Shown: positions 47,111-56,639, counted from the first letter of the stretch. The stretch: 64,000 bases of DNA from Pseudoalteromonas sp. Scap06 (GCF_013394165.1 NZ_CP041330.1:496001-560000), one strand, 5' to 3'. Program-made: numbers and translations. The notes: a model not told the origin generated them from the letters alone.

Positions 47111-47983
47111 ATGAAACTGATCAAACCGTTGTTAGGGCTAATAACAATTAATGCTTTAACATTGGGCGTTGCCCAGGCAAATATGCCTAAAAGTCAAATA
47201 CTGCTTGCCGATTTAAATACTCCGCATGGCATACGCGTAAGCATTGTTAGTGATAAAACCAGCTACAACAATCAGCCCTATTTAACCGACACGGGCCTTT
47301 ATTATACGCGTGAGGTAATCAGTAATAATCAGAGCCAAACTGATATTGCGCTTTACGATTTATCATCAAAACAAACCTCCATGATCACCAATACAGCTGT
47401 AAGTGAGTATTCGCCAACAGTAACACCGAGTGGTGATAGTTTATCTGCTATCGTGGTTGAAGAAGATGGCAAACAAAAGTTATGGCAATATCCGCTGAGC
47501 ACAGAGCAGGCGCCAAGTCGTATTTTTGATTGGATTGAGCCTGTGGGCTACCACGCTTGGGGTAATAACAACGATTTAGTGATGTTTATTTTAGGTGAGC
47601 CACATACATTACAATATACCTCGGTTGTTGCGGCTAAAGGTGAAGTTGTTGCAAATAACATTGGTCGCACACTTATTTACGATAAATCGCAAAGTGAATT
47701 TTTATTTAGTCATAGTAAAAATGGCCAGCACCAGTTAGCCCGTTTTGACCCTCAAACCAAGCAGGTCAGCAACATCCTTAGGCTGCCAAACCAAGTACAA
47801 GACTTCATCTTAAAAGATGAAAATACTATTGCTTACGCAGTTAAAAACCGTATTTATCAACGAAAATTAACAGCTGGATCTGATATATCTCAATGGCTCG
47901 ATTTAAGCCAATATTGCGATACTGAAATTAGCCGGTTGAGTTATAAAAATCAGCAATTAGCGTTTGTATGTAGTGTTAAATAA
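47111..47983 (+). CDS. Hypothetical secreted protein, TolB/WD40-like propeller
   Basis: 290 residues from the ATG at 47111, which has GAGAG upstream; the earlier in-frame start at 47084 lacks this. Signal peptide residues 1-22 (LIKPLLGLITINALTLGVAQA). Repeated short blades of the type ALYDLSSKQTSMITN, SEYSPTVTPSGDSLSAIVVEED and GQHQLARFDPQTKQ resemble PD40-type beta-propeller repeats. No catalytic motif. Periplasmic location and binding role are inferred. Confidence 0.7.
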   Translation: MKLIKPLLGLITINALTLGVAQANMPKSQILLADLNTPHGIRVSIVSDKTSYNNQPYLTDTGLYYTREVISNNQSQTDIALYDLSSKQTSMITNTAVSEYSPTVTPSGDSLSAIVVEEDGKQKLWQYPLSTEQAPSRIFDWIEPVGYHAWGNNNDLVMFILGEPHTLQYTSVVAAKGEVVANNIGRTLIYDKSQSEFLFSHSKNGQHQLARFDPQTKQVSNILRLPNQVQDFILKDENTIAYAVKNRIYQRKLTAGSDISQWLDLSQYCDTEISRLSYKNQQLAFVCSVK

Positions 47984-48062
47984 ACACTAAATAATAAATT
48001 TCGGACTTTCACTCATGCATGAGTTAGTCTGACCCTAACTATTAAATAAAAAGGAAAGTCAC

Positions 48063-48428
48063 GTGGCATTTAGCGCAGACGAGTTAACAGAGCAGCTGAT
48101 AAAACTAGAGTGTAGAAGTAATTTTAAAATAAAAAACATTGCTGAGTATATGCTAGCAAACTCTAAAGAAGCGTTTTACACCCATGCCGAAACGGGGAAA
48201 GGTAAAATTGTGATCCGTCCTGCATTTGAAGTGTTTAGTGATGACTTTACTGATATTGATGGGGTTGTGCGTACTCAAGGCTATTTTCATAGTAGTGAAA
48301 TGACCCGTTTTCCCACTCGTATTTATAAAAGCGCACAGCCTATTCATTATGGTGTCGCTTTTAAAATTAACTCTGAACAAGCGGCAAAAGAGTTTATAGC
48401 TAAGCTAACGATGATTATTGGTGGTTAA
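48063..48428 (+). CDS. Conserved hypothetical cytosolic protein
   Basis: 121 residues with a GTG start after AAAGGAAAG. It has a mixed alpha/beta pattern (LTEQLIKLECRSNFKIKNIAEYMLANS; KGKIVIRPAFEVFSDDFTDIDGVVRTQGYFHSSEMTRFPTRIY) and no signal or membrane helix. I do not recognise the family. A 14-base perfect palindrome, ACTCATGCATGAGT, lies 39 bases upstream (48011-48024). Confidence 0.65.
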   Translation: MAFSADELTEQLIKLECRSNFKIKNIAEYMLANSKEAFYTHAETGKGKIVIRPAFEVFSDDFTDIDGVVRTQGYFHSSEMTRFPTRIYKSAQPIHYGVAFKINSEQAAKEFIAKLTMIIGG

Positions 48429-48471
48429 TAGAATGGTGCAGGGCTAAAGGCAAAAGGTGCAAGATAAAATC

Positions 48472-48513
48472 TTCAACCTTCAACCTTTAGCCTTTAACCT
48501 TTAACCTTTAACC
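48472..48513 (-). repeat. Heptamer array, six mixed units (TTCAACC)2 TTTAGCC (TTTAACC)3
   Basis: It begins 6 bases past the stop codon of the M1 aminopeptidase gene on the minus strand and reads as GGTTAAA x3, GGCTAAA, GGTTGAA x2 in the transcript. It is the only array that mixes unit types. No hairpin of the 699 type follows. Confidence 0.92.
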
Positions 48514-48519
48514 TTTAGT

Positions 48520-51093
48520 TTATTTACTATTCAAAAAGCTATTTACTGATTTGAGTTCACGGTTTTTAAGTGCAATACAGTCATTCGTACTTTCTGCAAG
48601 CTTACTTAATGTGCGCGCATAGCCAGGTACGTCATCAAGTTTAGCGTCAAAGAACGTTTGCGTTGTCGCTAAACTTTCAGCATCACAGCTAGCAGTAGTA
48701 AAGTAAGGTAAGTTAGGCACAAAAAATGGTGGCAAACTTGCTGTTACTTTATCGTAGTTGCTATATATCCAATCAATAAAGAGTGCTTGGCGTTCATCGG
48801 TGTAACTTTGCCCCGATAAAATAGTACGCATATCAGAAGCGGTTACTTCATCGGTTAAGCTATATGCAAGCACTGCTTTTTGGAGTTCAGGTTTACCAAA
48901 ATAACCCATTGCTGCCAACATATTGGTACGAACTTGTGGATCTTTAGTGGTTTTAAAGGTTGCCATAAACTGATCAAGCAGCGCTTTATCACCATGAAAA
49001 GCCGCAAGACGTAAGTAAGTACCCGCTAAATAAGGGTCTACTTTTTGCGGATCTTTTAAGTAAGCGGCTGTTTGCTGCTTAGCTTTATTGATCACATTTT
49101 TATCTTCACCATCAAAGCCTAAGCGTGATACCACCGCAGCTCGCAGTTGAGCAACAGCGCCATCTTCCCCCATTTTTGCTTCTAGGCCATATTTTTTAGC
49201 GGCAGGCATGACTGCATTTTGAATAAATGTAGGCCATAAATCTTTATTGCTATCGTCTTTAAAGGTACGCTGCTGAGACGCTAAATAGCCTAAAGCAGTG
49301 TTAGCTACGCGTGGATGACTATCACTGGCAAATACTTCAAGCGTTTGCATCAGCTTAGCCGCAGAAATTATACCTGCGTCAAGTAAGGCGTCAGTAGCTG
49401 ATAACAATGCAAGGCGCTCGCGGTCGTTTAATACGCTCGCTGCATTATCAATTAGTGCGTTAAATTGCGCATCGTCCATGACCCAGCGGTAGTAACCTAG
49501 CGCACCTTGGTCTGGATATATCCACTCTGGCTCAAAATCTAACTCTAGCGTTTGGTTTTGTTTATTAAGTAATACACTGGCAGTTTTTACTTTATCGCCT
49601 TTACCGTACTTAATGGCAACGGGTACATTCCAAAGTTGGGCTGGAGCATCAACACCGGCATTAGCAAAACGGCTTTGCGAAATGGTGATAGTTTTACCTT
49701 GCTGATCAACCTTGATTAAAGGAAATGATGATTGTTCAATAAATGATTTTAAAACACTCGCCACATCTTTATTTGAAGCCTTACCGAGTGCTTCCCATAA
49801 ATCGGCGGCTTCGGCATTTTTATATGAGAACTCTTTTAAGTAATTTTGAATACCAGCTTGAAATGCGTCTTCACCAATCCAATTTTCAACCATCGCCAGT
49901 ACTGAGCTGCCTTTGCTGTATGCAAGGCCTAAACCGTCCATAATATCGGCTTCAGTTTTAATTGGTTTACGAATTGGCTTAGTGCTTAAGCGAGCATCTA
50001 ACGCCATTACATTGTTTTGTGGTAAATCTAGGTGTGATTCAAACTCAGGGTTAAGTTGCTTAGTAATTTTTGCTGCCATCCAGCTAGCAAACGCTTCGTT
50101 TAACCATAAGTCGTTCCACCACTTCATAGTCACTAAGTTACCGTACCATTGGTGAGCTAATTCATGGGCAATAATAGAGACATTACGTTGCTTTTTACTA
50201 CGCGTTGCAGCTTCTAAATCAACCAGAAGAATATCTTCGCGGTAAGTCACTAAACCTGAATTTTCCATTGCCCCAAACGGAAACTCTGGAACAGCCACTG
50301 AATCTAATTTTTTATACACGTAAGGAATACCAAAGTACTCTTCAAGTGCGCCCAATACTTTAGGCATATTCTCTTTTGCATACTGTGCTAAATGAATTTT
50401 ACCTTGTGGAGTAATCACACGGCCAGGAATTGGCATACCCTTAATTTCTAGTTCTTCAAACGGGCCTACAGCCATAGCTACTAAGTATGATGGAATTGGT
50501 GGCGTTTTATCAAAGTAATGGGTAGTCATATCGCCATTCACCGTCGTTTTTAACTCAGGTGTATTTGAATACACTTTTTGTGACGTGGGGGCGGTAATAG
50601 TTAACTGAAATGGAATTTTATAGCTTGGTTCGTCAAATACAGGAAACGCTCGACGGGCATCGCTCATTTCAAATTGGGTGAAAAGATAAGGAACGCCTTG
50701 ATCTAGGGTTTTATATAGCCCCACACTTTGGCGATTATATGGCGCTGAGAAATCAATTCTTAAAGTGTATTTACCCGGCTGAATTTGCTCTTCGCAGCTA
50801 AATTTAACTTTACCGGTTTTAAGCATTTCGCTGTTTAAGTCGCAGTTTTGCTCACCCAATAGTTGAACCATTTTGGTTGCGTAATCAACACCATTGAGTT
50901 CAATATAGCGTGTTGGTTTAAGCACCTCCAAACTGATTTCAGTCATTCCTGTAAAAGTATCCTGACTTGGGTCGAGCGTTAAAGCGACTTTTTGTGAACT
51001 TGGCTTTGCGAGCTTTTCAATGACGAATTCATTAGCGTTAGCAGCATTTATCGCAAGCGCAACGCTCACGGTTAAGAGGCTTTTAAAAAACAT
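48520..51093 (-). CDS. Secreted M1-family zinc aminopeptidase
   Basis: 857 residues from the ATG at 51093, with AGGGA upstream and a clear signal peptide (FFKSLLTVSVALAINAANA); the frame extends to 51138 without support. M1 motifs: GAMEN in FPFGAMENSGLVTYRED and the zinc site HELAHQWYGNLVTMKWWNDLWLNEAF (H310-H314). A C-terminal ERAP1-like helical domain spans about 540-850. Removes N-terminal residues from peptides, probably in the periplasm, as part of nutrient peptide use. It differs from cytosolic PepN by its signal peptide. Confidence 0.92.
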   Translation of the reverse strand: MFFKSLLTVSVALAINAANANEFVIEKLAKPSSQKVALTLDPSQDTFTGMTEISLEVLKPTRYIELNGVDYATKMVQLLGEQNCDLNSEMLKTGKVKFSCEEQIQPGKYTLRIDFSAPYNRQSVGLYKTLDQGVPYLFTQFEMSDARRAFPVFDEPSYKIPFQLTITAPTSQKVYSNTPELKTTVNGDMTTHYFDKTPPIPSYLVAMAVGPFEELEIKGMPIPGRVITPQGKIHLAQYAKENMPKVLGALEEYFGIPYVYKKLDSVAVPEFPFGAMENSGLVTYREDILLVDLEAATRSKKQRNVSIIAHELAHQWYGNLVTMKWWNDLWLNEAFASWMAAKITKQLNPEFESHLDLPQNNVMALDARLSTKPIRKPIKTEADIMDGLGLAYSKGSSVLAMVENWIGEDAFQAGIQNYLKEFSYKNAEAADLWEALGKASNKDVASVLKSFIEQSSFPLIKVDQQGKTITISQSRFANAGVDAPAQLWNVPVAIKYGKGDKVKTASVLLNKQNQTLELDFEPEWIYPDQGALGYYRWVMDDAQFNALIDNAASVLNDRERLALLSATDALLDAGIISAAKLMQTLEVFASDSHPRVANTALGYLASQQRTFKDDSNKDLWPTFIQNAVMPAAKKYGLEAKMGEDGAVAQLRAAVVSRLGFDGEDKNVINKAKQQTAAYLKDPQKVDPYLAGTYLRLAAFHGDKALLDQFMATFKTTKDPQVRTNMLAAMGYFGKPELQKAVLAYSLTDEVTASDMRTILSGQSYTDERQALFIDWIYSNYDKVTASLPPFFVPNLPYFTTASCDAESLATTQTFFDAKLDDVPGYARTLSKLAESTNDCIALKNRELKSVNSFLNSK

Positions 51094-51199
51094 AGTTATC
51101 CCTAGATTTTTGTTGTTAGAAGAGTGAGTACACTCCATCCTAACAGCTTTTTTTGCTAGAGTAAGCGAACAACAATAAGGAAAAGAGTAACAAAGTTTG

Positions 51200-51880
51200 T
51201 CAGTGGCTATCTCGTGCTAAAAACCGCTGCCAATGGGTGTAGGAATTGATAACACGAATTTGTTGTAAAACGGTATTAAGCAATTTGGTATCGGCAAAAT
51301 GCTCATCAGAGTAATCATTAAAGCCCATTAAGTAATTGAAGCAGTCTTTAGAGCCTGCTTGCAGGGCATAAATACGAATTTGCTGCTCAAAGTTAAGCCG
51401 CAAACTACTAATCGCGGTTTTCATTCCGAGTTGATCCACGGAAGGAATTGCACATTTTTGCAAATACCCCGCACGTTCGCCCTCGCCTGAAAACCAAATG
51501 CGTACTTTTTCACTGTAGCGTCCTGTTTTTGCTGGGAGGTCAAACAGTAAACGTGTGTGTTTTTGCGCTTTTACGTAGGCTAAATAATCATTAAGTCCGG
51601 CCTTAATAAGGGCGTTATGTACAGGAATTAAACGGGGTTTAATTTTACCATGAGTATGAAAGCTAAAGCAGAGAATGTTATTTTTAACCACCAAGTCATC
51701 TAGGGTTAAATGGCCAATTTCATCACTATAAGCGCCACTGTAGTACGCAATTAAAGGCAGCCAAAAGTGCCAGTGCTTAGCTTGTTCGCGGGCAAGCCGA
51801 GTATCACTATAAATATATCCGGTATAGAGCGTATGTAACTCCATAGCTGAGAATGGACGACGACCAAGATGGGTTTTCAA
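51200..51880 (-). CDS. Degenerate tyrosine-recombinase-fold protein (probably not catalytic)
   Basis: 226 residues. The pattern of an integrase catalytic domain is clear: RPFSAMELHTLYTGY, WLPLIAYYSGAYSDEIGHLTLDDLVV, KIKPRLIPVHNALIKAGLNDYL, and SSLRLNFEQQIR with LMGFND. The first catalytic Arg (usual GAR) is Y51, the HxxR His is Ser (SSLR, Arg161 kept), the GH His is F187, and no nucleophile Tyr is seen where expected (EHFADT). The N-terminal core-binding domain is missing. It is a stand-alone gene in a housekeeping region without att-like repeats, so a relic or domesticated DNA-binding protein. Confidence 0.65.
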   Translation of the reverse strand: MKTHLGRRPFSAMELHTLYTGYIYSDTRLAREQAKHWHFWLPLIAYYSGAYSDEIGHLTLDDLVVKNNILCFSFHTHGKIKPRLIPVHNALIKAGLNDYLAYVKAQKHTRLLFDLPAKTGRYSEKVRIWFSGEGERAGYLQKCAIPSVDQLGMKTAISSLRLNFEQQIRIYALQAGSKDCFNYLMGFNDYSDEHFADTKLLNTVLQQIRVINSYTHWQRFLARDSH

Positions 51881-51968
51881 CGCAGTACCTTGACAGTTTT
51901 TATTATTTTATACCCCAACTAATCGTTGTTGTTAATTGGGGGTGTGCCAGCAAATAAACAGTTAAAAC

Positions 51969-52319
51969 TTATTCACTTAAAGCGCGAGCTAAACCAACTG
52001 GTTCAATTTCTACGCACACTTGATCGTCATTCCAATTTAAACCGACCAATGCATCATCTGATTTAAGGTCTTCAACCCAATCATCTAAAAATTCATCTAG
52101 GTTGATTTCTACTGGGCTGTAGTCTTTCCACTCTTCTTTACATTGCTCTTTTGCTGCGTCTTCTGATTCCCACAGTAAAAGTACATCGGTGTCATCAAAC
52201 TGATTTGATTCACATACAACAAAGCCACCATCTTGTGCACCCAGTGCCCAGATCTGCTCACTAACACGTACTTTTTCTACAAAGCTAACTAGTTGTGATT
52301 CAATTTCGATATCGCTCAT
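51969..52319 (-). CDS. DUF2750 family protein
   Basis: 116 residues, acidic. The family pattern IWALGAQDGGFVVCES, LLLWESEDAAKEQCKEEWKDYSPVEINLDEFLDDWVEDL is clear. Function unknown. It sits 11 bases downstream of the GST gene on the same strand and is likely cotranscribed. Confidence 0.85.
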   Translation of the reverse strand: MSDIEIESQLVSFVEKVRVSEQIWALGAQDGGFVVCESNQFDDTDVLLLWESEDAAKEQCKEEWKDYSPVEINLDEFLDDWVEDLKSDDALVGLNWNDDQVCVEIEPVGLARALSE

Positions 52320-52330
52320 GTGTTCACCTT

Positions 52331-52915
52331 TTAAAATTTGAGTCGAGGGTTGGTATTTTTAGCCGCTTGACGCTGACTAAACGCTTCATAAAACTTAACT
52401 AACTGCGATTGCGCGCTAAAATCAGTGAGTTCACGAAAGCAGATCCAATCTAGCAAGCAGTATAAACTGATGTTGAGGCATTCACAGCTTTTAAATTCAT
52501 CATCGTTTAAATGATCATTTAAATAGTCTAATGTTTGCGCAATTCGCTCATTTTGCAGATTAAAAAATAGTTTATCAGCTTGCGTGTCAAACCCAGAACG
52601 ATGACATAACAATAATTCAACCAATGAATCGTTACAGGCATTGATGCTAGTTAAAAAATGCTCTTGCGGCCAAGTTAACGGGTTCTGCTGTGTTTTTTCA
52701 AGTAAGTAACGCAGTATATTGTTTGAGTCGCTTAAGTTAAGCGAGCCATCAATTAAGATAGGGATTTTAGCTGCCGGGTTGTGCGACATCATTAAAGAAC
52801 GATCATCGCTTGAAAAAATGTCGAGATTTATAAACTCAAGCTCACAGTTATTTTGTTGTGCCCAAATTCTGACACGGCGAACATAAGGGGAAGAAATAGA
52901 GCCAAGTAATTGCAT
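52331..52915 (-). CDS. Glutathione S-transferase family protein
   Basis: 194 residues. Thioredoxin-like N-terminal domain with SPYVRRVRIWAQQNN, the cis-proline region NPAAKIPILIDG and the glutathione-binding LSDSNNILRYLLE; helical C-terminal domain. The E. coli YibF group is similar. Conjugation or reduction of an unknown substrate. It starts after the ppiC terminator. Confidence 0.88.
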   Translation of the reverse strand: MQLLGSISSPYVRRVRIWAQQNNCELEFINLDIFSSDDRSLMMSHNPAAKIPILIDGSLNLSDSNNILRYLLEKTQQNPLTWPQEHFLTSINACNDSLVELLLCHRSGFDTQADKLFFNLQNERIAQTLDYLNDHLNDDEFKSCECLNISLYCLLDWICFRELTDFSAQSQLVKFYEAFSQRQAAKNTNPRLKF

Positions 52916-52943
52916 ATTGGGGCTTTTGCCAACTCCACATAAA

Positions 52944-52970
52944 TAAAAAGCCGCTAATGCGGCTTTATTA
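52944..52970 (-). terminator. Rho-independent terminator of ppiC
   Basis: AAAGCCGC and GCGGCTTT pair around TAAT; the minus-strand transcript ends in a T-rich run. Confidence 0.8.
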
Positions 52971-52984
52971 GTAAATCGATTTGC

Positions 52985-53266
52985 TTACTCTGAGCGGCTG
53001 GTTACTTCTAATAAGTGGTAACCAAACTGTGTTTGAACAGGACCTTGTACTTGGTTAAGTGGCGCTGAAAAAACCACCTTATCAAACTCAGGAACCATCA
53101 TACCAGGTCCGAACTCACCTAATGCGCCACCATCTTGACCTGAAGGGCAATTAGAGTGCAATTTAGCCAGCTCTGCAAAGTCTTCACCTTGCTCAATTTT
53201 ATCTTTAAGGTCTAAACATTGTGCTTCACTGTCTACGAGTATGTGCCTTGCACTTGCTACTGCCAT
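52985..53266 (-). CDS. ppiC: Parvulin-type peptidyl-prolyl isomerase
   Basis: 93 residues, single rotamase domain: SARHILVDSEAQCLDLKDKIEQGEDFAELAKLHSNCPSGQDGGALGEFGPGMMVPEFDKVVF, ending TQFGYHLLEVTSR. Cytoplasmic, no signal. Catalyses cis-trans isomerisation of X-Pro bonds. A GGAGA-type RBS precedes it. Confidence 0.95.
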   Translation of the reverse strand: MAVASARHILVDSEAQCLDLKDKIEQGEDFAELAKLHSNCPSGQDGGALGEFGPGMMVPEFDKVVFSAPLNQVQGPVQTQFGYHLLEVTSRSE

Positions 53267-53341
53267 AAAATCTCCTATTTATAAGTTTAGTTTTTTATCT
53301 ACTAAGCAACATCTTAGTAAGGTTAAACTGAAAACACAAAA

Positions 53342-53911
53342 TTAAAATGCACTTTTGATGGCGCTTTCTAATTTTGCTGAATCGGGTTTGACGCGGCTGT
53401 TAAAGCGAGTCACGGTTTGACGATCTGCCGAAACCACGTATTTATAAAAATTCCAGTTAGGTGAACTAGTTTTTGCATTTAAGTGCTTAAAAATAGGGTT
53501 GGCATCGCTGCCACGCACTGCGCTGGTGGCTAACATGGGAAAGGTAACGCCGTAATTTACATAACAGACTTTAGCCGTATCTTTTTCGTCATTTTCTTCT
53601 TGAAAAAAATCGTCAGATGGAAAACCGAGCACCACCAAGCCTTGCTCTTTATATTTTTTGTATAGCGTTTCTAGCCCTTCAAACTGAGAAGTAAAGCCGC
53701 AATTGCTGGCAGTGTTAACAATCAACAGTGGCTTATTTTTAAATTCACATAGATTAAGCGTTTCGGTTGAACGAAGCTTTCTCAGTGACACATTTGTGAA
53801 GTCATCGCAGGTATCTGTCTTTGCTGAAGGGCTATTAGTGTCTGCTGCATTGGTGGTTACAGATACACAGCCTAGAGCCAGTGTTAATCCGAATATTAAT
53901 TTTCTTATCAT
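53342..53911 (-). CDS. Exported glutathione peroxidase (Cys type)
   Basis: 189 residues. Signal peptide 1-23 (LIFGLTLALGCVSVTTNAA), then the peroxidase core NTASNCGFTSQFEGLETLYKKY with peroxidatic C71 in place of selenocysteine, LGFPSDDFFQEE and NWNFYKYVVS. Reduces hydroperoxides, probably using thioredoxin as in many bacterial members. The periplasmic location is unusual for a thioredoxin-fed enzyme and is inferred from the signal. Confidence 0.9.
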   Translation of the reverse strand: MIRKLIFGLTLALGCVSVTTNAADTNSPSAKTDTCDDFTNVSLRKLRSTETLNLCEFKNKPLLIVNTASNCGFTSQFEGLETLYKKYKEQGLVVLGFPSDDFFQEENDEKDTAKVCYVNYGVTFPMLATSAVRGSDANPIFKHLNAKTSSPNWNFYKYVVSADRQTVTRFNSRVKPDSAKLESAIKSAF

Positions 53912-53999
53912 GCGGTTACCTTGAACGCGATTTGATGGGTGTTTATGTAACTTATCATACGCTACTATAGGCGAAATTGATCAATTTTACTTATTTTCT

Positions 54000-54488
54000 A
54001 TGACTATACGTTTAGCTAAACCTGATGATTTAACTGCTATTGTTGCCATTTATAATGAAACTATCCCTAGTCGAATGGTAACCGCCGATACTGAAGAAGT
54101 AACCGTTGCTGACAAACAACCTTGGTTTGATAGCCATACAGCTCAAAGACCTATTTTTGTTTACTGCGAAAATGACCAAGTATTAGCCTGGGTTAGTTAT
54201 AAATCGTTTTATGGGCGCCCAGCTTACGATGGCACCGTTGAACTAAGCATCTACATTACATCAGCAGCCCAAGGAAAAGGGTTGGGTAAAAAGTTGATGC
54301 AATTTGCACAACAACAAGCAAAAAAGCTCGATATTGAAGTGTTACTCGGATTTATTTTTAGCCATAACGAACCAAGCATTAAATTATTTAAGCATTTTGA
54401 TTTTGCAGTATGGGGAGAGTTGCCCAATGTTGCAAGGATGGATAACCAGCTGTACAGCCTGACTATTTTTGGTAAGCATTTAATGTAA
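54000..54488 (+). CDS. GNAT-family N-acetyltransferase (phosphinothricin-acetyltransferase-like)
   Basis: 162 residues. Acetyl-CoA binding motif A ITSAAQGKGLGKKLMQFAQ with VLLGFIFSHNEPSIKLFKHFDFAVWGELPNVARMD, typical of the Pat/YncA-like branch that acetylates amino acid analogues such as methionine sulfoximine. Substrate here is unknown. Stand-alone, divergent from the peroxidase gene. Confidence 0.9.
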   Translation: MTIRLAKPDDLTAIVAIYNETIPSRMVTADTEEVTVADKQPWFDSHTAQRPIFVYCENDQVLAWVSYKSFYGRPAYDGTVELSIYITSAAQGKGLGKKLMQFAQQQAKKLDIEVLLGFIFSHNEPSIKLFKHFDFAVWGELPNVARMDNQLYSLTIFGKHLM

Positions 54489-54599
54489 TCCCACAATCAT
54501 AGGCAAGCAAAAATTACATTTATGTAGACGATTATGCCAAACCAAAAATTCTATACTATGCTGAAAAGGTGTTTAATTAATTCTTAAAAGTGTACATAA

Positions 54600-56594
54600 A
54601 TGGCGCAAAAAATACTTATTATTGATAGCAGTAGCATGATTGCTATGCGCTTAAAAGTACTGCTTGAGCTAATTGGTTGTGAAGTTGAATTAGTTCATTA
54701 TTCTATGTTTGATCAAAGCAGCAACATAGATGCGTACGATATGCTTGCCTTTTCACAAGGGACACCAACAAATCTGGTTGCTTCGTTGGTAAAACAAGCG
54801 ACCCGACAATCATTTTTACTTTTAGCTCCCAAGGCTGAAAGTGGTGAATTGCTTGATGCATTTGGTAAATTAAACGAGCTTGTTCCAGATGCCACTATTA
54901 TTTATCCATTTTTTTCTAATAAAGAAATCACTTCATTTATTGAAGATCTATTAGAAATAGGACCTGATCATATTTTTAAACTGCCTACAATTTTGTTGGT
55001 TGATCATGTTAGTGAGCGTTTAGAAATGCTAAAAAGTAGTTTAGTGGGTGCACATATAGAGGTATACACAGCTACAAATCATGATGAGGCACTTAATATT
55101 GCCAAACTCAGAATGATTGATATTTTAATTAGTGATTTTAGTTTAAAAGAAGGGCTCGGCTTAGATATATTTACCAGCCTTAAGCAGATACAGCCGCATA
55201 GCCGCTGCTTATTATTAACCTCGCGTCCTGCTCAGGTTTCTATGATTGAAGCAATTCGCCAAGGTGTTGAAGACGTTTTAATTAAGCCGCTCGACGACAA
55301 TGTGTTATTACAAGCAGTACATAAGTTGTGGCAAACCGAATTGCTAAAACGTCATAACGCAGAGCTAGTTGAAAGACTACAAGATACAGTCGATGTACTT
55401 ATTGAAAAAGACAGTTTGCTGCAAGTAATTTTTAAAAATACTCCCGATCCAATCTTACTTTTTGAACGTAAAGGCAAAATAGTAGAGGCTAACGACGCGT
55501 GCTTAAAGCTGTTTAATTTACCGTTTAAAAAGCTCACTGCTCACTCGTTATTTCACTTTTTAGATGACGATTCAGTAAAGGCAATAAAAGATAAAATATT
55601 GACTTTAAACAGTAATCGGCAATTTAGTTGCGACTTACACCTAGTCAATAAAGATGGCAGTAAAATTCCACTTGTCGGCTCGTTTAATGAAATTGATCAT
55701 CATGGTGAAATAGCATTAGCGGTTATTTTTAAAAACGTAACCCATTTAAAACAAAAAGAAGATTTATTACTTGAGGCCAAAGATCTTTTAGAAGAGCAGG
55801 TCAGAGCGCGGACTTCGCAACTTGAGCATGCGAAAAACATTGCTGAAGCAGCTAATTTAAGCAAATCAGAGTTTTTGGCGAATATGTCACATGAGCTAAG
55901 AACCCCTATGCATTCTATACTAAGTTTTTCACGCTTTGGTATCAGTAAGCTTCAAGATGATGATTTTAGTAAAGATAAACTTTTAAAATATTTAACCCGA
56001 ATAGAATCAAGTGGGCAAAGGCTACTGTCATTACTTAACAATCTACTCGATTTGTCGAAATTAGATGTAGGTAAATTCCCATTTAACCCGCGAGCATGCG
56101 ATTTAACGACTATTGTTAAAACAAGCATTGATGATGTTGCTGGGATTGCCATAGAAAAAGATATTAAGATTGCATTTAAATCAGATAACCCACCAGTTGT
56201 AGCACAATGCGATGAAGAGCAAATTAATCAGGTACTTAGAAACGTATTGAGTAATGCATTAAAATTTAGCGAAGAACATAGCACTATCGAAGTTGCATTG
56301 GAAACAGACAATGGTTGTGCAAATATTGAAGTAATAGACAGCGGAATAGGTATACCAGAAGACGAGCTTGAAACTGTTTTTCAAAAATTTGTGCAAAGTA
56401 GCAAAACAAATAGTGGCGCAGGGGGGACAGGATTAGGACTTACGCTGTGCCGTGAATTTGTTTCTTTACATCAAGGAACTATAAAAGCCTGTAATAACGA
56501 ACTTGGTGGGGCAACCATTAGCATTCAGGTTCCTTTGGAAATAAACCTCGATGAATATTTAGCCGATGAGCAATTAGTGAAAAATAGTAGCTAA
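54600..56594 (+). CDS. Hybrid sensor histidine kinase with two N-terminal receiver-like domains and PAS
   Basis: 664 residues, no membrane helix. A first receiver-like domain (1-120) starts ILIIDSSSMIAMR but lacks the phosphoacceptor region. A second (about 137-255) keeps D179 in ILISDFSL and a KP near LIKPLDD. A PAS domain (about 272-395; FKNTPDPILLFERKGKIVEANDACLKLF) follows, then a coiled coil, HisKA with H431 (NMSHELRTPMHS) and HATPase (NVLSNALKF, DSGIGIPEDEL, GGTGLGL). The input may be another regulator's phosphate or a cytosolic cue. Forms a pair with the regulator 45 bases downstream. Confidence 0.92.
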   Translation: MAQKILIIDSSSMIAMRLKVLLELIGCEVELVHYSMFDQSSNIDAYDMLAFSQGTPTNLVASLVKQATRQSFLLLAPKAESGELLDAFGKLNELVPDATIIYPFFSNKEITSFIEDLLEIGPDHIFKLPTILLVDHVSERLEMLKSSLVGAHIEVYTATNHDEALNIAKLRMIDILISDFSLKEGLGLDIFTSLKQIQPHSRCLLLTSRPAQVSMIEAIRQGVEDVLIKPLDDNVLLQAVHKLWQTELLKRHNAELVERLQDTVDVLIEKDSLLQVIFKNTPDPILLFERKGKIVEANDACLKLFNLPFKKLTAHSLFHFLDDDSVKAIKDKILTLNSNRQFSCDLHLVNKDGSKIPLVGSFNEIDHHGEIALAVIFKNVTHLKQKEDLLLEAKDLLEEQVRARTSQLEHAKNIAEAANLSKSEFLANMSHELRTPMHSILSFSRFGISKLQDDDFSKDKLLKYLTRIESSGQRLLSLLNNLLDLSKLDVGKFPFNPRACDLTTIVKTSIDDVAGIAIEKDIKIAFKSDNPPVVAQCDEEQINQVLRNVLSNALKFSEEHSTIEVALETDNGCANIEVIDSGIGIPEDELETVFQKFVQSSKTNSGAGGTGLGLTLCREFVSLHQGTIKACNNELGGATISIQVPLEINLDEYLADEQLVKNSS

Positions 56595-56639
56595 TAACCG
56601 AATTGTTTTAATGAACACGATTTATATGGACGAAAAATT

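Noticed and set aside
51200..51880. Active integrase marking a genomic island
   Set aside because: Catalytic residues are lost, there is no tRNA gene or att-like direct repeat, and its neighbours are housekeeping genes.
53300..53319. Terminator between the glutathione peroxidase gene and ppiC
   Set aside because: The stem TACTAAG / CTTAGTA is perfect, but no T tract follows it on either strand.
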